A program made the translations under genes and the position numbers. From NCBI GenBank assembly GCA_937872775.1, contig CALMUA010000203.1:1-33246 (forward strand): a stretch of 33,246 bases of DNA. The letters run 5' to 3'. The DNA is from an uncultured Ruminococcus sp. (GTDB lineage: Bacteria; Bacillota; Clostridia; Oscillospirales; Ruminococcaceae). A model generated the notes under the pieces. It ran no database searches. It was not told the DNA's origin and saw only the letters and a list, made by a program, of their open reading frames with translations. Positions 1 to 7,199 of this stretch are shown in pieces. Numbering within the stretch: position 1 is the first letter of the stretch; each line of letters begins with the position of its first letter.

Positions 1-65
1 ACCTGATCTAACAAATGTTTAACTTGATCCATTAATGACATTACAAACTCTTCTGAATATTGCAT
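1..65 (-). CDS. N-terminus of a second IS66-like transposase, running off the window
   Basis: Reading the minus strand from an ATG at 65 gives about 21 codons (MQYSEEFVMSLMDQVKHLLD) before the window ends. The pattern EFVMxLMxQ matches the start of the transposase at 2133 (EFVMMLMEQ), and the leader DNA upstream of both starts is alignable, including an AAGGTG/ATGGTG ribosome site and the string GATTTGAATGC/AATTTGAATGC. I infer a divergent copy of the same IS66-like element in the opposite orientation. Whether it is intact cannot be seen. Confidence 0.6.
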   Translation of the reverse strand, partial: MQYSEEFVMSLMDQVKHLLDQ

Positions 66-200
66 TCAAATTCACCTTCTTATACAGTTTTTCTACTTAC
101 TATTATACTGTATAAAGGCGAGAGTTTCTATTAGTTTTTTTCACAAGATATTATCAACTGTTCATAAGGGAAAACTCTTGTTTCTTGTGGAAAACTTTTG
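66..200 (-). mobile_element. Left copy of IS66-like element end
   Basis: On the minus strand the stretch from about 200 down to 66 aligns with 2021-2132 on the plus strand. Shared blocks are GTTTTCC, AGTTGA, ATTATCTTGTG/ATATCTTGTG, AATAGAAA and AGTATAATA, in the same order and spacing and followed by a transposase start. The motif AAAAGTTTTCCACA occurs at both outer ends (about 187-200 minus, 2021-2033 plus), so it probably belongs to the terminal repeat. The end of the neighbouring sigma-like reading frame, including its stop codon, lies inside this element end. Confidence 0.6.
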
Positions 201-590
201 TTTTTCAATTATAGGTCCTGAACAGTTACAAAATTCTTTTATTTTTATTAAAATTTTATCCTTACGTTTTTTTATTGCTGTATGTGATACATCATATATA
301 TCCGCTAATGTTCTATGACTCATATTTTCAAAGTAAATTTTCTTTATTAACTCCCTTTCTTCATCAGTTAGCATTTGCATTGCTTCTGGTAGCTTTTCAA
401 TAATAAGTTTTCTGAGTACCATTTCCTCCAGAGGTTCTGATTGATCAACTGCTATATCTGCTCCATTCATATCTTCACTATCAAGTGAGTTGAATGAAAA
501 TACATTTGCTTTTTTCTCAAGCTTCTTAACATAATTCTGACGTTCCAGCTCAGAATAGTATTGTTTATAGTTTTCTTTATCTGTTCTCTC
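162..590 (-). pseudogene. Sigma-70 region-4-like protein, start lost and tail overwritten by IS
   Basis: The clear part is a sigma region 4-type helix-turn-helix: an acidic LTDEEREL lead-in, then the segment LADIYDVSHTAIKKRKDKIL. Small sigma-like proteins of this kind accompany conjugative elements and phages. The first ATG is at 470, but homologous-looking coding continues upstream in the same frame to about 590 (RTDKENYKQYYSELERQNYV), inside the truncated topoisomerase gene, with no start codon before the upstream stop. The real start was therefore lost at the deletion that joined the two genes. The last 13 codons (KQKFSTRNKSFPL) are encoded by the end of the neighbouring IS-like element, so the native C-terminus is gone too. 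Confidence 0.65.
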
Positions 591-1402
591 TGGAGAGTAG
601 TCAAATCATAGAGTTTCGGAGGATTTACTGTTTTCTGTTCTCTCTTTACCAACTTGACAAATGCTTCTTTTCCGCTGCATTCACTCCTGATTTTGTCGGC
701 TTCAGTCTGTTCCTTGATTTTTTCAAGAACTGCGTCAAGTCCAGTACTTTTGATATGGACATTGTAATACTTCTCCTTGACAAAAGAAGCAATAGAACTA
801 TCTCTTTCCGAAAGCATTGCAAGTGTAGGTGTCATAACCCTTCCAACATTCAGTTTCTTATTATAGAGCTTTGAAAATACTCTGGTTGAATTAATACCGA
901 CAAGCCAGTCTGCCTTTGCTCTGCATAATGCTGACTGATAAAGCTTTTCGTAAGCATCTCCGTTTCTCAGATTTTTAAAGCCATCAACAATAACCGATTC
1001 TTCCATTGAAGAAATCCAGAGTCGCTTGATAGGTTTCTTACAGCCTGCTTTATTATACACAAGACGCATGATAAGCTCACCCTCACGTCCGGCGTCACAG
1101 GCATTTACTACTTCTGTAATTCTACTGTCACTCATAAGCTTTTTCAGTATAACGAACTGCTCGTTCTTTCCCTCAGAAATAACAAACTGCCAATCACTCG
1201 GCGTAATCGGCAGGTCTGCAATATTCCATTTCTTATAGCGTTCATTGTAAGCATCAGCATTCGCAAGTCCCACAAGATGACCGATACACCATGATACGAT
1301 AATGTTTTCACCCTCCATATAACCGTTCTTCTTCCCAACTACACCAAGAGCCTTTGCAAGTGCCATCCCGACACTCGGCTTTTCTGCAATTATTAGCTGC
1401 AT
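467..1402 (-). pseudogene. topB: DNA topoisomerase III (TopB-type), truncated at a deletion junction
   Basis: Type IA topoisomerase of the plasmid/ICE TopB kind. The start used is the ATG at 1402 (MQLIIAEKPSV) behind an AAAGGA site; a longer frame begins at 1453. The Toprim domain is visible: IIAEKPSVG at the N-terminus and the acidic motif ACDAGREGEL near residue 105, followed by GRVMTPTLAMLSERD. The protein runs normally to PPKLYDLTTLQRE, then switches to out-of-frame sigma-gene sequence and ends after 311 residues, against roughly 600-700 for the family. The catalytic tyrosine region (YPRTDS-type motif), which should follow LQRE, is missing, so it cannot act as a topoisomerase. In Tn1549-like elements topB lies near the DUF4366 gene, here displaced to 4680. 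Confidence 0.85.
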
Positions 1403-1506
1403 TGAATCATTCCTTTCTGTTTTTAACATTACAACTTTACTTTCGTGCTGCATTTCTATGGTTTTATAGCTTGAAAATAAGGTTTATGTATAATGAATAA
1501 ATTGGA

Positions 1507-1534
1507 AAAGAGTCTTTCAAATGAAAGACTCTTT
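1507..1534. terminator. Perfect 13-bp hairpin, likely terminator of the DUF4177-like gene
   Basis: AAAGAGTCTTTCA at 1507-1519 pairs perfectly with TGAAAGACTCTTT at 1522-1534 around a 2-base loop. It lies 25 bases beyond the stop of the minus-strand gene at 1560. The U-tract is short on both strands, so it may work in either direction. Confidence 0.6.
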
Positions 1535-1559
1535 ATAAATATTCTTGTTATTTGGATAA

Positions 1560-1832
1560 TTATCTAATATCAACTCGTTCAAAAACCAGTGTCGCCTGTA
1601 TTTTATCTCCACCCAAAAATCCTTTTGAACCAGAAGATGTTGTTGATATAGTATGAAGTCTATATCCCTTTGCAGCCTGTTCATTAATTGCACTCTGAAG
1701 ATTGGTTAAGCTTGATGTACCTGAACCAGTTCCTATTAACTTTTCAGTAAGTACTACCTGAAGAACAATATATGGTTCTCCACCTCTTGATTCCGCTCTT
1801 CCATGACCCGCATCAAAACCAAATCCAGCCAT
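1560..1832 (-). CDS. Small DUF4177-like protein
   Basis: A 90-residue protein from the ATG at 1832, chosen because a GGAGAG ribosome site lies 7 bases upstream; an upstream in-frame start at 1877 would add 15 unlikely residues. The middle and end (AINEQAAKGYRLHTIS, then KIQATLVFER) resemble the DUF4177 family, small alpha/beta proteins of unknown function whose signature is a helix followed by a GW/GYxL strand. The N-terminal part is Gly-rich (MAGFGFDAGHGRAESRGG). There is no signal peptide or membrane segment. It sits between the broken topoisomerase gene and an IS-like element end, so it is probably cargo of one of these elements. Family assignment is tentative. Confidence 0.6.
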   Translation of the reverse strand: MAGFGFDAGHGRAESRGGEPYIVLQVVLTEKLIGTGSGTSSLTNLQSAINEQAAKGYRLHTISTTSSGSKGFLGGDKIQATLVFERVDIR

Positions 1833-2020
1833 TTTTTCACTCTCCTTATCAAAATTTTTATATATGATATTTATCAAGCAGGTTCTCCATTAAATATCAT
1901 ATTTCATCTCAATTATACTATATTTTCACATTTGTTTCAATAGATATATCAATATTTTTTGTAACTATTTAGGACCTCACGATTAACGTAATAAAAAAAT
2001 AGGCATTCTTCTCAAATAAA

Positions 2021-2132
2021 AAGTTTTCCACAGATAAAAGTTGAAATTATCTTGTGCAAAAATCCAATAGAAAACACACATCTCAAGTAGTATAATATAA
2101 TTATAGAAAACTGTGATAGGATGGTGATTTGA
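2021..2132 (+). mobile_element. Right copy of IS66-like element end and transposase leader
   Basis: Starts with AAGTTTTCCACAG and carries the same ordered blocks as the inverted copy at 66-200, ending in an ATGGTG ribosome site 7 bases before the transposase start at 2133. Together the two copies bracket about 1.8 kb and point outward. No target-site duplication could be assigned by eye. Confidence 0.6.
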
Positions 2133-2835
2133 ATGCCAGTTGAAATAACACAAGAATTTGTAATGATGCTTATGGAGCAGAATACAAGTCTTACTAAGCA
2201 AGTTGCTGAACTCACAACTCTAGTTGAAACACTGACGCAAACCATCCAATCCCTTGAAAAAAAGAGCAAGAATTCCAGTAACAGTTCCAAACCAACTTCA
2301 AGTGACGGATTAAACAAGCCAAACAAGAACAGAAGCCTCAGAGAAAAAACTAACAAGAAACAAGGTGCTCAGTTGGGGCATGAAGGTCACAGACTGACAA
2401 TAACCGGAGAGTCTGATGAGGTAAAAACACTTATTCCTGATAGGCGTAAAAACTGTTGCGCATGGAAGAAATGCAAAGGAAAAGCATGCGTTAGTGAAAA
2501 AACGATACAAAGTAGATATCAGTATTAAGCAGACGCTTGAAGAATTCGACTGCCTGAAAGTGAAATGTCCAAGGGATAACTGTGTCATGAGAGGATCGTT
2601 TCCGGAAGATATCAAAGGTGAAATACAGTATGGTAAAAACATTGCAGCATTTCTTGTAGCAATGAATACAGTAGGCGCTGTAAGTGCAAAACGAATACAG
2701 GAGATAGCAGGAAATCTGTTTGATCTTCCGATATCAACCGGAACAGTTACTGCAATGGTATCACGCTGTGCTTCAAAAGTAAAACCTGCTCTTAAAATGA
2801 TTAAGAACCATACGTCCGGAGCAGTTACAGATACA
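2133..2835 (+). pseudogene. IS66-family transposase, frameshifted and C-terminally lost
   Basis: Two reading frames (2133-2528 and from about 2494) join into one IS66-type transposase. In order: a coiled-coil leader (EFVMMLMEQNTSLTKQV), the IS66 linker SSNSSKPTSSDG, a basic stretch with GAQLGHEGH, a degraded Cys-rich finger (NCCAWKKC), then the segment around GEIQYGKNIAAFLVAMNTVG and ISTGTVTAMVSRCA. The switch of frame falls in an A6 run at 2497-2502 and is explained by one extra A. Homology stops near KPALKMIKNH; the DDE catalytic core that should follow is absent. The element is therefore dead and its right end is lost. Confidence 0.8.
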
Positions 2836-2982
2836 TATGTTGCTGACAGTATAGGAGTATTGGCATTTATGGGAATACCAAGAGGAGATATATTAAGGTA
2901 TGATAACCAAACCGGTGCAATAGACGTAATTTATAGCAATGCTTATTTTGATCCGAATCATCCTGCATGGAAAATAGAATGA
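2836..2982 (+). pseudogene. Possible C-terminal scrap of a secreted toxin or effector
   Basis: The frame of the broken transposase continues with about 49 residues that no longer look like IS66: GIPRGDILRYDNQTGAIDVI, then NAYFDPNHPAWKIE and a stop. The G(I/Y)PxGDxxRYDxxTxxFxV pattern is, from memory, common near the C-terminus of several polymorphic toxin families. The stop is followed 15 bases later by a lipoprotein gene that resembles an immunity protein, which is the gene order expected of a toxin remnant. The length is too short for a firm call; it could also be degenerate IS sequence. Confidence 0.3.
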
Positions 2983-2997
2983 GGAAAGGAAAGCAAA

Positions 2998-3651
2998 ATG
3001 AAACCAAAAATCAGCATAATATTATCCATACTAGTAATATTTTTTCTTACAACTGCCTGTGGAAAAGCTTCAGAAAAGAGCTCTTCTGTCAGCTCTATTA
3101 AACCTGCGACGGAGGCTATAACTACGGCAGCAGAGACTAAATCAGTAATTATGACGACAACAATATTAACGACCGCAAGCACTGGGCCTGCAACAAGCAA
3201 GATGACAGCCAAAGAGAGTTCAGGTGAATATGAAAAACAGATAGTGGCCTTTGTTTTACAAACTCTTTATACTTATGATGAAGAGGTAGCATTAAAAGAT
3301 GCTGAGGATTACATAAAAAAAGCAGAAGAGCTATCGGAAAATAATTATGGTGCTATCTTAGATGAAAATGGTGCAATAGAGATCGCAAGATCAGTTTTGC
3401 TTGAGGAAAAAGGAAAGGATTATATTGATGAGCTTGAATCAGACTTTGTTGAAGTTGATGGTATACAAATGGGTTATCAAAGATATTCTCCTCCTTATAA
3501 GGCAACTTACTATGATGACTATGATGCATGGATGGTGATTGTAACCGGTATATGTGGCGTAAGAGATGATGGGGTCAAGTTTGCTGTTCCTGCTTCAGAC
3601 GAATTTGTTGTAATGAGAGGATCTGATGGAAAGGTCATAGCTGTTTTCTAA
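2998..3651 (+). CDS. Lipoprotein with NTF2-fold-immunity-like C-terminal domain
   Basis: A 217-residue lipoprotein. The signal peptide ends in the lipobox LTTAC with the lipidated Cys at residue 21, followed by a Ser/Thr-rich linker to about residue 75. The globular part, roughly residues 80-217, contains ENGAIEIARSVLLEEKGKDY, then DDYDAWMVIVTGICG, and ends DEFVVMRGSDGKVIAVF. This layout (helix with A.IA..L....G, a W.V.G strand, a final DG.I strand) resembles the NTF2-fold immunity proteins; that is pattern recognition, not a search. The ribosome site is AGGAAAG before ATG 2998. It follows the candidate toxin remnant by 15 bases. It would be anchored outside the membrane. Alternatively it is a generic extracytoplasmic lipoprotein of unknown function. 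Confidence 0.65.
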   Translation: MKPKISIILSILVIFFLTTACGKASEKSSSVSSIKPATEAITTAAETKSVIMTTTILTTASTGPATSKMTAKESSGEYEKQIVAFVLQTLYTYDEEVALKDAEDYIKKAEELSENNYGAILDENGAIEIARSVLLEEKGKDYIDELESDFVEVDGIQMGYQRYSPPYKATYYDDYDAWMVIVTGICGVRDDGVKFAVPASDEFVVMRGSDGKVIAVF

Positions 3652-3811
3652 TAAGAAAAAGGTAAAAAAAAATCACAAATTAGAATAATATTATCTTCAT
3701 TAGTGATATGCCATTTGTCTTTTTTAACTGTAAAACTCGGGTATATTATTAAAACACTTTACATCAAATCGGAACAAGGTAAAAAAAATTACAGTAAGTC
3801 CCATAAAGCAG

Positions 3812-3839
3812 TTGATTATTGAAGGAAATGTGTTATAAT
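3812..3839 (+). promoter_or_regulatory. Promoter TTGATT-N16-TATAAT with TGTG extension
   Basis: A -35 like TTGATT (3812-3817) and a perfect TATAAT (3834-3839) lie 16 bases apart, with TGTGT just before the -10. It should start transcription near 3846, upstream of the hairpin, the tiny ORF and the gene at 3980. The same TGTGTTATAAT string is used at 11588-11598. Confidence 0.6.
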
Positions 3840-3849
3840 TATTACAATG

Positions 3850-3870
3850 CAGTAATTTAGCAGATTACTG
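3850..3870 (+). other. Hairpin at the predicted 5' end of the 3916-4513 transcript
   Basis: CAGTAAT (3850-3856) pairs with ATTACTG (3864-3870) around a 7-base loop, 11 bases beyond the -10 box. It could be an operator for a dimeric repressor or a 5' stabilising hairpin. The rest of the gene-free stretch 3652-3915 is AT-rich and shows two imperfect AAGGTAAAAAAA repeats near 3658 and 3776, nothing else I recognise. Confidence 0.45.
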
Positions 3871-3915
3871 TTCAAATTGTACGTTATCCGTTCTTAGACT
3901 ATTGGAGAGATGAGT

Positions 3916-3975
3916 ATGGTGGATATAATTAATTACTTTGCTGTGGTAATATCAGCAATTAATGCATTGAGGTAA
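3916..3975 (+). CDS. Candidate 19-residue hydrophobic peptide
   Basis: ATG 3916 behind GGAGAGATGAGT encodes MVDIINYFAVVISAINALR and stops at 3975, where the GAGG of its last sense codons forms the ribosome site of the next gene (ATG 3980). It could be a real membrane peptide or a leader whose translation is coupled to the downstream gene. It matches no family I know. Codon evidence is too thin to be sure it is translated. Confidence 0.4.
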   Translation: MVDIINYFAVVISAINALR

Positions 3976-3979
3976 TAAT

Positions 3980-4513
3980 ATGAAGAAAAAAGTGTTAGTT
4001 GTAAATATTTTAACACTGCTATTAATATTAACATTGGGTATATTTTTGAAAACAGGAATTATCGGTACTAAAAAAGATGAAGATGATATTAAACATATTT
4101 CATTAGTTTACCGTAGTAGCAATTACGCTTATGGTCGCAACGATGATTTATATATCGTTGATGAATATGGTGATGTTTATTATCGTGACATGAAACAAAA
4201 TCCTGCAAATGGCGACACATTAATAAATATCATTCTTAATTTACATTCCGAAACAGATTCTAAACTTAAAACAGTTGGTCCAATACCGGATGATATAAAA
4301 CAAAATTTGACTTCTTCTGATTTAGATAAATTGAAATACAAAAAACAAAAAGGCTCTATTGATGCAATAAGCAACATTTATTATGTTTTAATTGAAAGAA
4401 ATAATGATATAAATTTAATTAAACTATCAGAATCAGGATCATGTAATATTACTGCTAAATCATTGAATATGGAGCAGATATACAATTATGTTGCAAGTAT
4501 CATAAAAGATTAG
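3980..4513 (+). CDS. Membrane-anchored or secreted protein of unknown function
   Basis: A 177-residue protein with one N-terminal hydrophobic helix (about residues 4-26, VLVVNILTLLLILTLGIFL) and no lipobox or clear signal peptidase site, so probably anchored with the rest outside. The outside part is polar, with a segment DDLYIVDEYGDVYYRDM around residues 55-72 that suggests beta strands, and no motif that assigns a function. The ribosome site GAGG overlaps the end of the tiny ORF at 3916, and the two share the promoter at 3812-3839. Genes of this type often sit beside toxin or immunity loci, but nothing in the sequence shows that here. Confidence 0.65.
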   Translation: MKKKVLVVNILTLLLILTLGIFLKTGIIGTKKDEDDIKHISLVYRSSNYAYGRNDDLYIVDEYGDVYYRDMKQNPANGDTLINIILNLHSETDSKLKTVGPIPDDIKQNLTSSDLDKLKYKKQKGSIDAISNIYYVLIERNNDINLIKLSESGSCNITAKSLNMEQIYNYVASIIKD

Positions 4514-4593
4514 ATAATAAAAGATTATTCTTGTAGAAGCTCCAGAATTGTTTCTGCGGGCATTGTCTTTTCAGAGACACCAGCCAAAATAAG

Positions 4594-4626
4594 AGAAGTA
4601 GCTTTGGCAAGGCTACTTCTTTTTTC
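4594..4626 (+). terminator. Rho-independent terminator after the 3980 gene
   Basis: AGAAGTAGC (4594-4602) pairs with GCTACTTCT (4612-4620), loop TTTGGCAAG, followed by a run of five T. It lies about 80 bases past the stop at 4513. Confidence 0.8.
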
Positions 4627-4652
4627 GCCTGATATAAAGTTATGTATTTAAG

Positions 4653-4676
4653 CCCCGATTATTCATCGGGGTTTTT
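4653..4676. terminator. GC-rich terminator hairpin between convergent genes
   Basis: CCCCGAT (4653-4659) pairs with ATCGGGG (4665-4671) around TATTC, followed by TTTTT on the plus strand. It abuts the stop of the minus-strand DUF4366 gene at 4680 and probably separates the two convergent units. Confidence 0.7.
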
Positions 4677-4679
4677 GCT

Positions 4680-5450
4680 TTATTCATCAGAATCCTCATT
4701 AACCGTTTCTTCCTGATACTCCTCTTCTTCATCATCTTCAATATAATCATTCTTTTTTGAAGCTTTTGCCTTACCTTTAACACATTTGAAATAATATAAA
4801 CCACCCACAGCTGCAAGGCCAACAAACCCAATCAAAAGAAGCATTGTATTATTTCTCCCACCAGTTGTCTTATCAGATTTTTGATCATTTGAATCACCGT
4901 TTACATCTGGCTTGATTTCATCAATAGACTTACCGCTCTTATCAGGTACAACAGAATTATCCTTCTTATCATTCTTTTTCTCTTCTACTTCCGGAACATC
5001 CTCTGCAAATGCAAGAAGATCATACTCGTCAACAAGGTTCAGAAAGTACACGTTTTCCTTACCCTTACTGTCCTTGTCAATAATAATATAAAACGTATTC
5101 CCGTTCTTGGACTGTATTGTGAGGAACTGTCTGTCAACTATATCATCATTCTTGTCCTCTAGGAGTACACCGTTTCCGAGAGGAAGAGTAGTATCTTCTG
5201 CACTTTCCTCATCATTAGTAATATCATCAATATCATTTGCAGTAATCACCGTTGTTTCTGCTTCATCAGTTGTTTCAGTAACAGCTGGAATTGTCGACAC
5301 AAGTGTAGACCTTTCATTCAAAACCACTGACGCAACTTCAGGAACCTCCACAGCTGTTCCTGTTGCATACACGCTTTCTGCTGAAATAAAAAAAGCTCCG
5401 CACATTATAACAGCGGAACATAAAAGCTTAATTATTCTTTTCATTTTCAT
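4680..5450 (-). CDS. DUF4366 (CD1107-type) conjugative-element surface protein
   Basis: A 256-residue secreted, membrane-anchored protein typical of Tn1549/CTn-type conjugative elements. From ATG 5450 (AAAGGA site 5 bases away; 5444 and 5465 are alternatives) it has a signal peptide, a Thr-rich acidic region, then the family hallmark near residue 120: RQFLTIQSKNGNTFYIIIDK, followed by ENVYFLNLVDEYDLL. A charged linker leads to a transmembrane helix (MLLLIGFVGLAAVGGLYYF) and an acidic cytoplasmic tail (DDEEEEYQEE). Its role in conjugation is not established. It overlaps the DUF4315 gene upstream by 23 bases, as in intact elements. It appears intact although the surrounding element is broken. 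Confidence 0.85.
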   Translation of the reverse strand: MKMKRIIKLLCSAVIMCGAFFISAESVYATGTAVEVPEVASVVLNERSTLVSTIPAVTETTDEAETTVITANDIDDITNDEESAEDTTLPLGNGVLLEDKNDDIVDRQFLTIQSKNGNTFYIIIDKDSKGKENVYFLNLVDEYDLLAFAEDVPEVEEKKNDKKDNSVVPDKSGKSIDEIKPDVNGDSNDQKSDKTTGGRNNTMLLLIGFVGLAAVGGLYYFKCVKGKAKASKKNDYIEDDEEEEYQEETVNEDSDE

Positions 5451-5709
5451 TTTTCCTTTCGTCATTAATTGATACGTTAAAATTCTTTAATTCGGGCTTG
5501 TGAGTAATAGAAGCAAGCTTCTTTTTAAGCTCATTCCCACCCAGATTATACGAGCTTACAATCTGCAAAATACGGTTATTCTCTGCATCCTCAACCTTTT
5601 TGAGAGCGATTTTCTCCTTTTCAAGAATATCTGCTTTCTTTTCCTGAATTGCACTAAGTTCCATATTAGCTCTTTCAAGCTGAGCTTCAGCTTTTTCAAG
5701 TGCTGTCAT
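5428..5709 (-). CDS. DUF4315 conjugative-element coiled-coil protein
   Basis: A 93-residue protein from ATG 5709 behind GGAGGAAATT. Residues 1-50 form a charged coiled coil (ALEKAEAQLERANMELSAIQ) and are followed by the short conserved tail NRILQIVSSYNLGGNELKKK, the arrangement of DUF4315, whose genes lie between the CD1108-like and DUF4366 genes in Tn1549/CTn-type elements. The same order occurs here. Function is unknown; it is cytoplasmic and probably structural or regulatory for the transfer apparatus. The reading frame is intact. Confidence 0.8.
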   Translation of the reverse strand: MTALEKAEAQLERANMELSAIQEKKADILEKEKIALKKVEDAENNRILQIVSSYNLGGNELKKKLASITHKPELKNFNVSINDERKNENEKNN

Positions 5710-5723
5710 AATTTCCTCCGTTT

Positions 5724-6482
5724 CTAAAATAGATCTGGTTTATTTCCCTTTGTCGCTTTCATTGCAAGGTAAAGATCATATACGCCTGCCGCTTCAAGCT
5801 TTGGTTTTACGATACTTTCAAAATCCTTTGCCTCCAGGTAAACATCAAGGATATAGTAATCGTAACTCACAGTGACCACAGTTTCATTTCCTTCTTCATC
5901 AACCTCAGTATAGGTATTGGAACGCACTTCATGTGTAGAAATGACATTCAATTCATACATCTCATTATAAATCTCATTGATTTTATTTTGTGTATCAGCA
6001 TTATAGGTGAAGTTAATCTTCATAGAGCTCAGAAATGAAATAAGCTGATATGGATCGTGACCTATATTATCAAGATGATAATTGTATTCGCTCCAGCCTA
6101 CATAATAATCAGGAATATGATTGATATAGTCTGCAAGACCATTTTCAAGATTTGTCAGCTGATCATTCGCTGCATAAATATCTTCCTCCTTTGCTGTGTA
6201 ACTTGTGGCAATGAACACCGTTCCGTTATCGACAAATGAAGAACTGCAGGAAGTGCAGAGAGTACCAAATATCGCAAATACCATCAGAAATATGACAACA
6301 ATGATGATAACCCACTTATTTGAAGCTACCATCTCCACTATCTTTCTTCCTACATCCTCGGCAACCTCTTTGACCTTTTCCGCTGCTTTTTTTGTTTCCT
6401 TAGCAGATTTTTTCTGATTTTGTTTCTGCTGTGACTTTTTCATAGCCTCTTTTACAGTATTTTTGCTTTTGCCGGAACGCAT
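5724..6482 (-). pseudogene. CD1108-like conjugation protein, truncated at both ends
   Basis: The frame carries the family's basic leader (RSGKSKNTVKEAMKKSQQKQ), a Lys/Ala-rich stretch, a transmembrane helix near residues 55-75 (KWVIIIVVIFLMVFAIFG) and the VirB8-like extracellular part to residue 252. Complete members begin with a longer N-terminal region and usually continue into a cell-wall hydrolase domain. Here the frame simply continues upstream (ALSEKPE before the first ATG) into the junction with the phage portal gene at about 6483-6506, so its native start is lost. The C-terminal hydrolase part is absent, the frame ending at KATKGNKPDLF. It probably once helped build the mating channel and locally opened peptidoglycan. 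Confidence 0.75.
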
Positions 6483-6506
6483 TTCAGGTTTTTCCGAAAG
6501 TGCCTT

Positions 6507-7199
6507 ATGATGGCTAAGAATGCAATTGGTATTTCTCTTGCCTGTGAAGAGTATGGAGCATCATTCTTCGGAAATGGTGCAAGTCCAAGCGGTGTGCTGG
6601 AGCATCCGGGAGTAATCAAGAATCCGGAACGTGTCCGTGAGGCGTGGCAAAAAGCTTATGGCGGTATCAATAATCATCGGACCGCAATCTTAGAAGAGGG
6701 CATGAAATACACTCCGATTTCTATTCCGAATAATGATGCACAGTTTCTTGAAACCCGTAAATTTCAGATTGAGGAAATTGCAAGGCTCTACAGAGTTCCA
6801 CTTCATATGATAGGTGATCTGGAACACGCAACGTTCAGTAATATTGAAGAACAATCCCTTGAATTTGTAAAATATACACTCGACCCCTGGATTGTGAGAT
6901 GGGAACAGTCATTACAGAAAGCCTTACTTTCAGAATCCGAGAAGAAAGACTATTTTATCAGATTCAATGTAGATGGACTGCTCCGTGGAGATTATGCTTC
7001 AAGGATGCAGGGATATGCGACTGCAAGGCAGAACGGCTGGATGTCAGCAAATGATATACGTGAGCTTGAAGATATGAACCTTATTGATGAAGCAGAGGGA
7101 GGAAATCTCTATCTTGTAAACGGTTCATTTACAAAATTAAATGATGCAGGTGCTGCTTACAGCACAGAATCCGTCAAAAAGGAGGATACAGATGAATAA
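6507..7199 (+). pseudogene. HK97-family portal protein, N-terminal part deleted
   Basis: The visible 230 residues match the C-terminal part of HK97-type portals: MAKNAIGISLACEEYGASFF, GNGASPSGVLEHPG, then PLHMIGDLEHATFSNIEEQS. Portals form the dodecameric DNA gate of the head and are about 400 residues long; the first 150-200 are missing. The ATG pair at 6507/6510 has no ribosome site, and the frame runs open upstream into the minus-strand conjugative-element gene, so this is a deletion junction rather than a start. The terminase genes that normally precede it are gone. The stop TAA overlaps the next gene's start. Confidence 0.85.

Noticed and set aside
2012..2356. 114-codon minus-strand frame over the IS66 leader
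   Set aside because: It is antisense to the transposase start, Phe/Leu-rich from AT-rich DNA, and has no ribosome site.
2490..2510. AAAAAAC in the IS66 transposase as a programmed frameshift site
   Set aside because: The heptamer is out of phase for a -1 slip and the needed change is +1; a single inserted A in the run explains it, and the gene lacks its catalytic end anyway.
7141..7191. Longer start for the prohead protease
   Set aside because: It lies inside the portal gene; the ATG at 7192 has AAAGGAGG at proper spacing.
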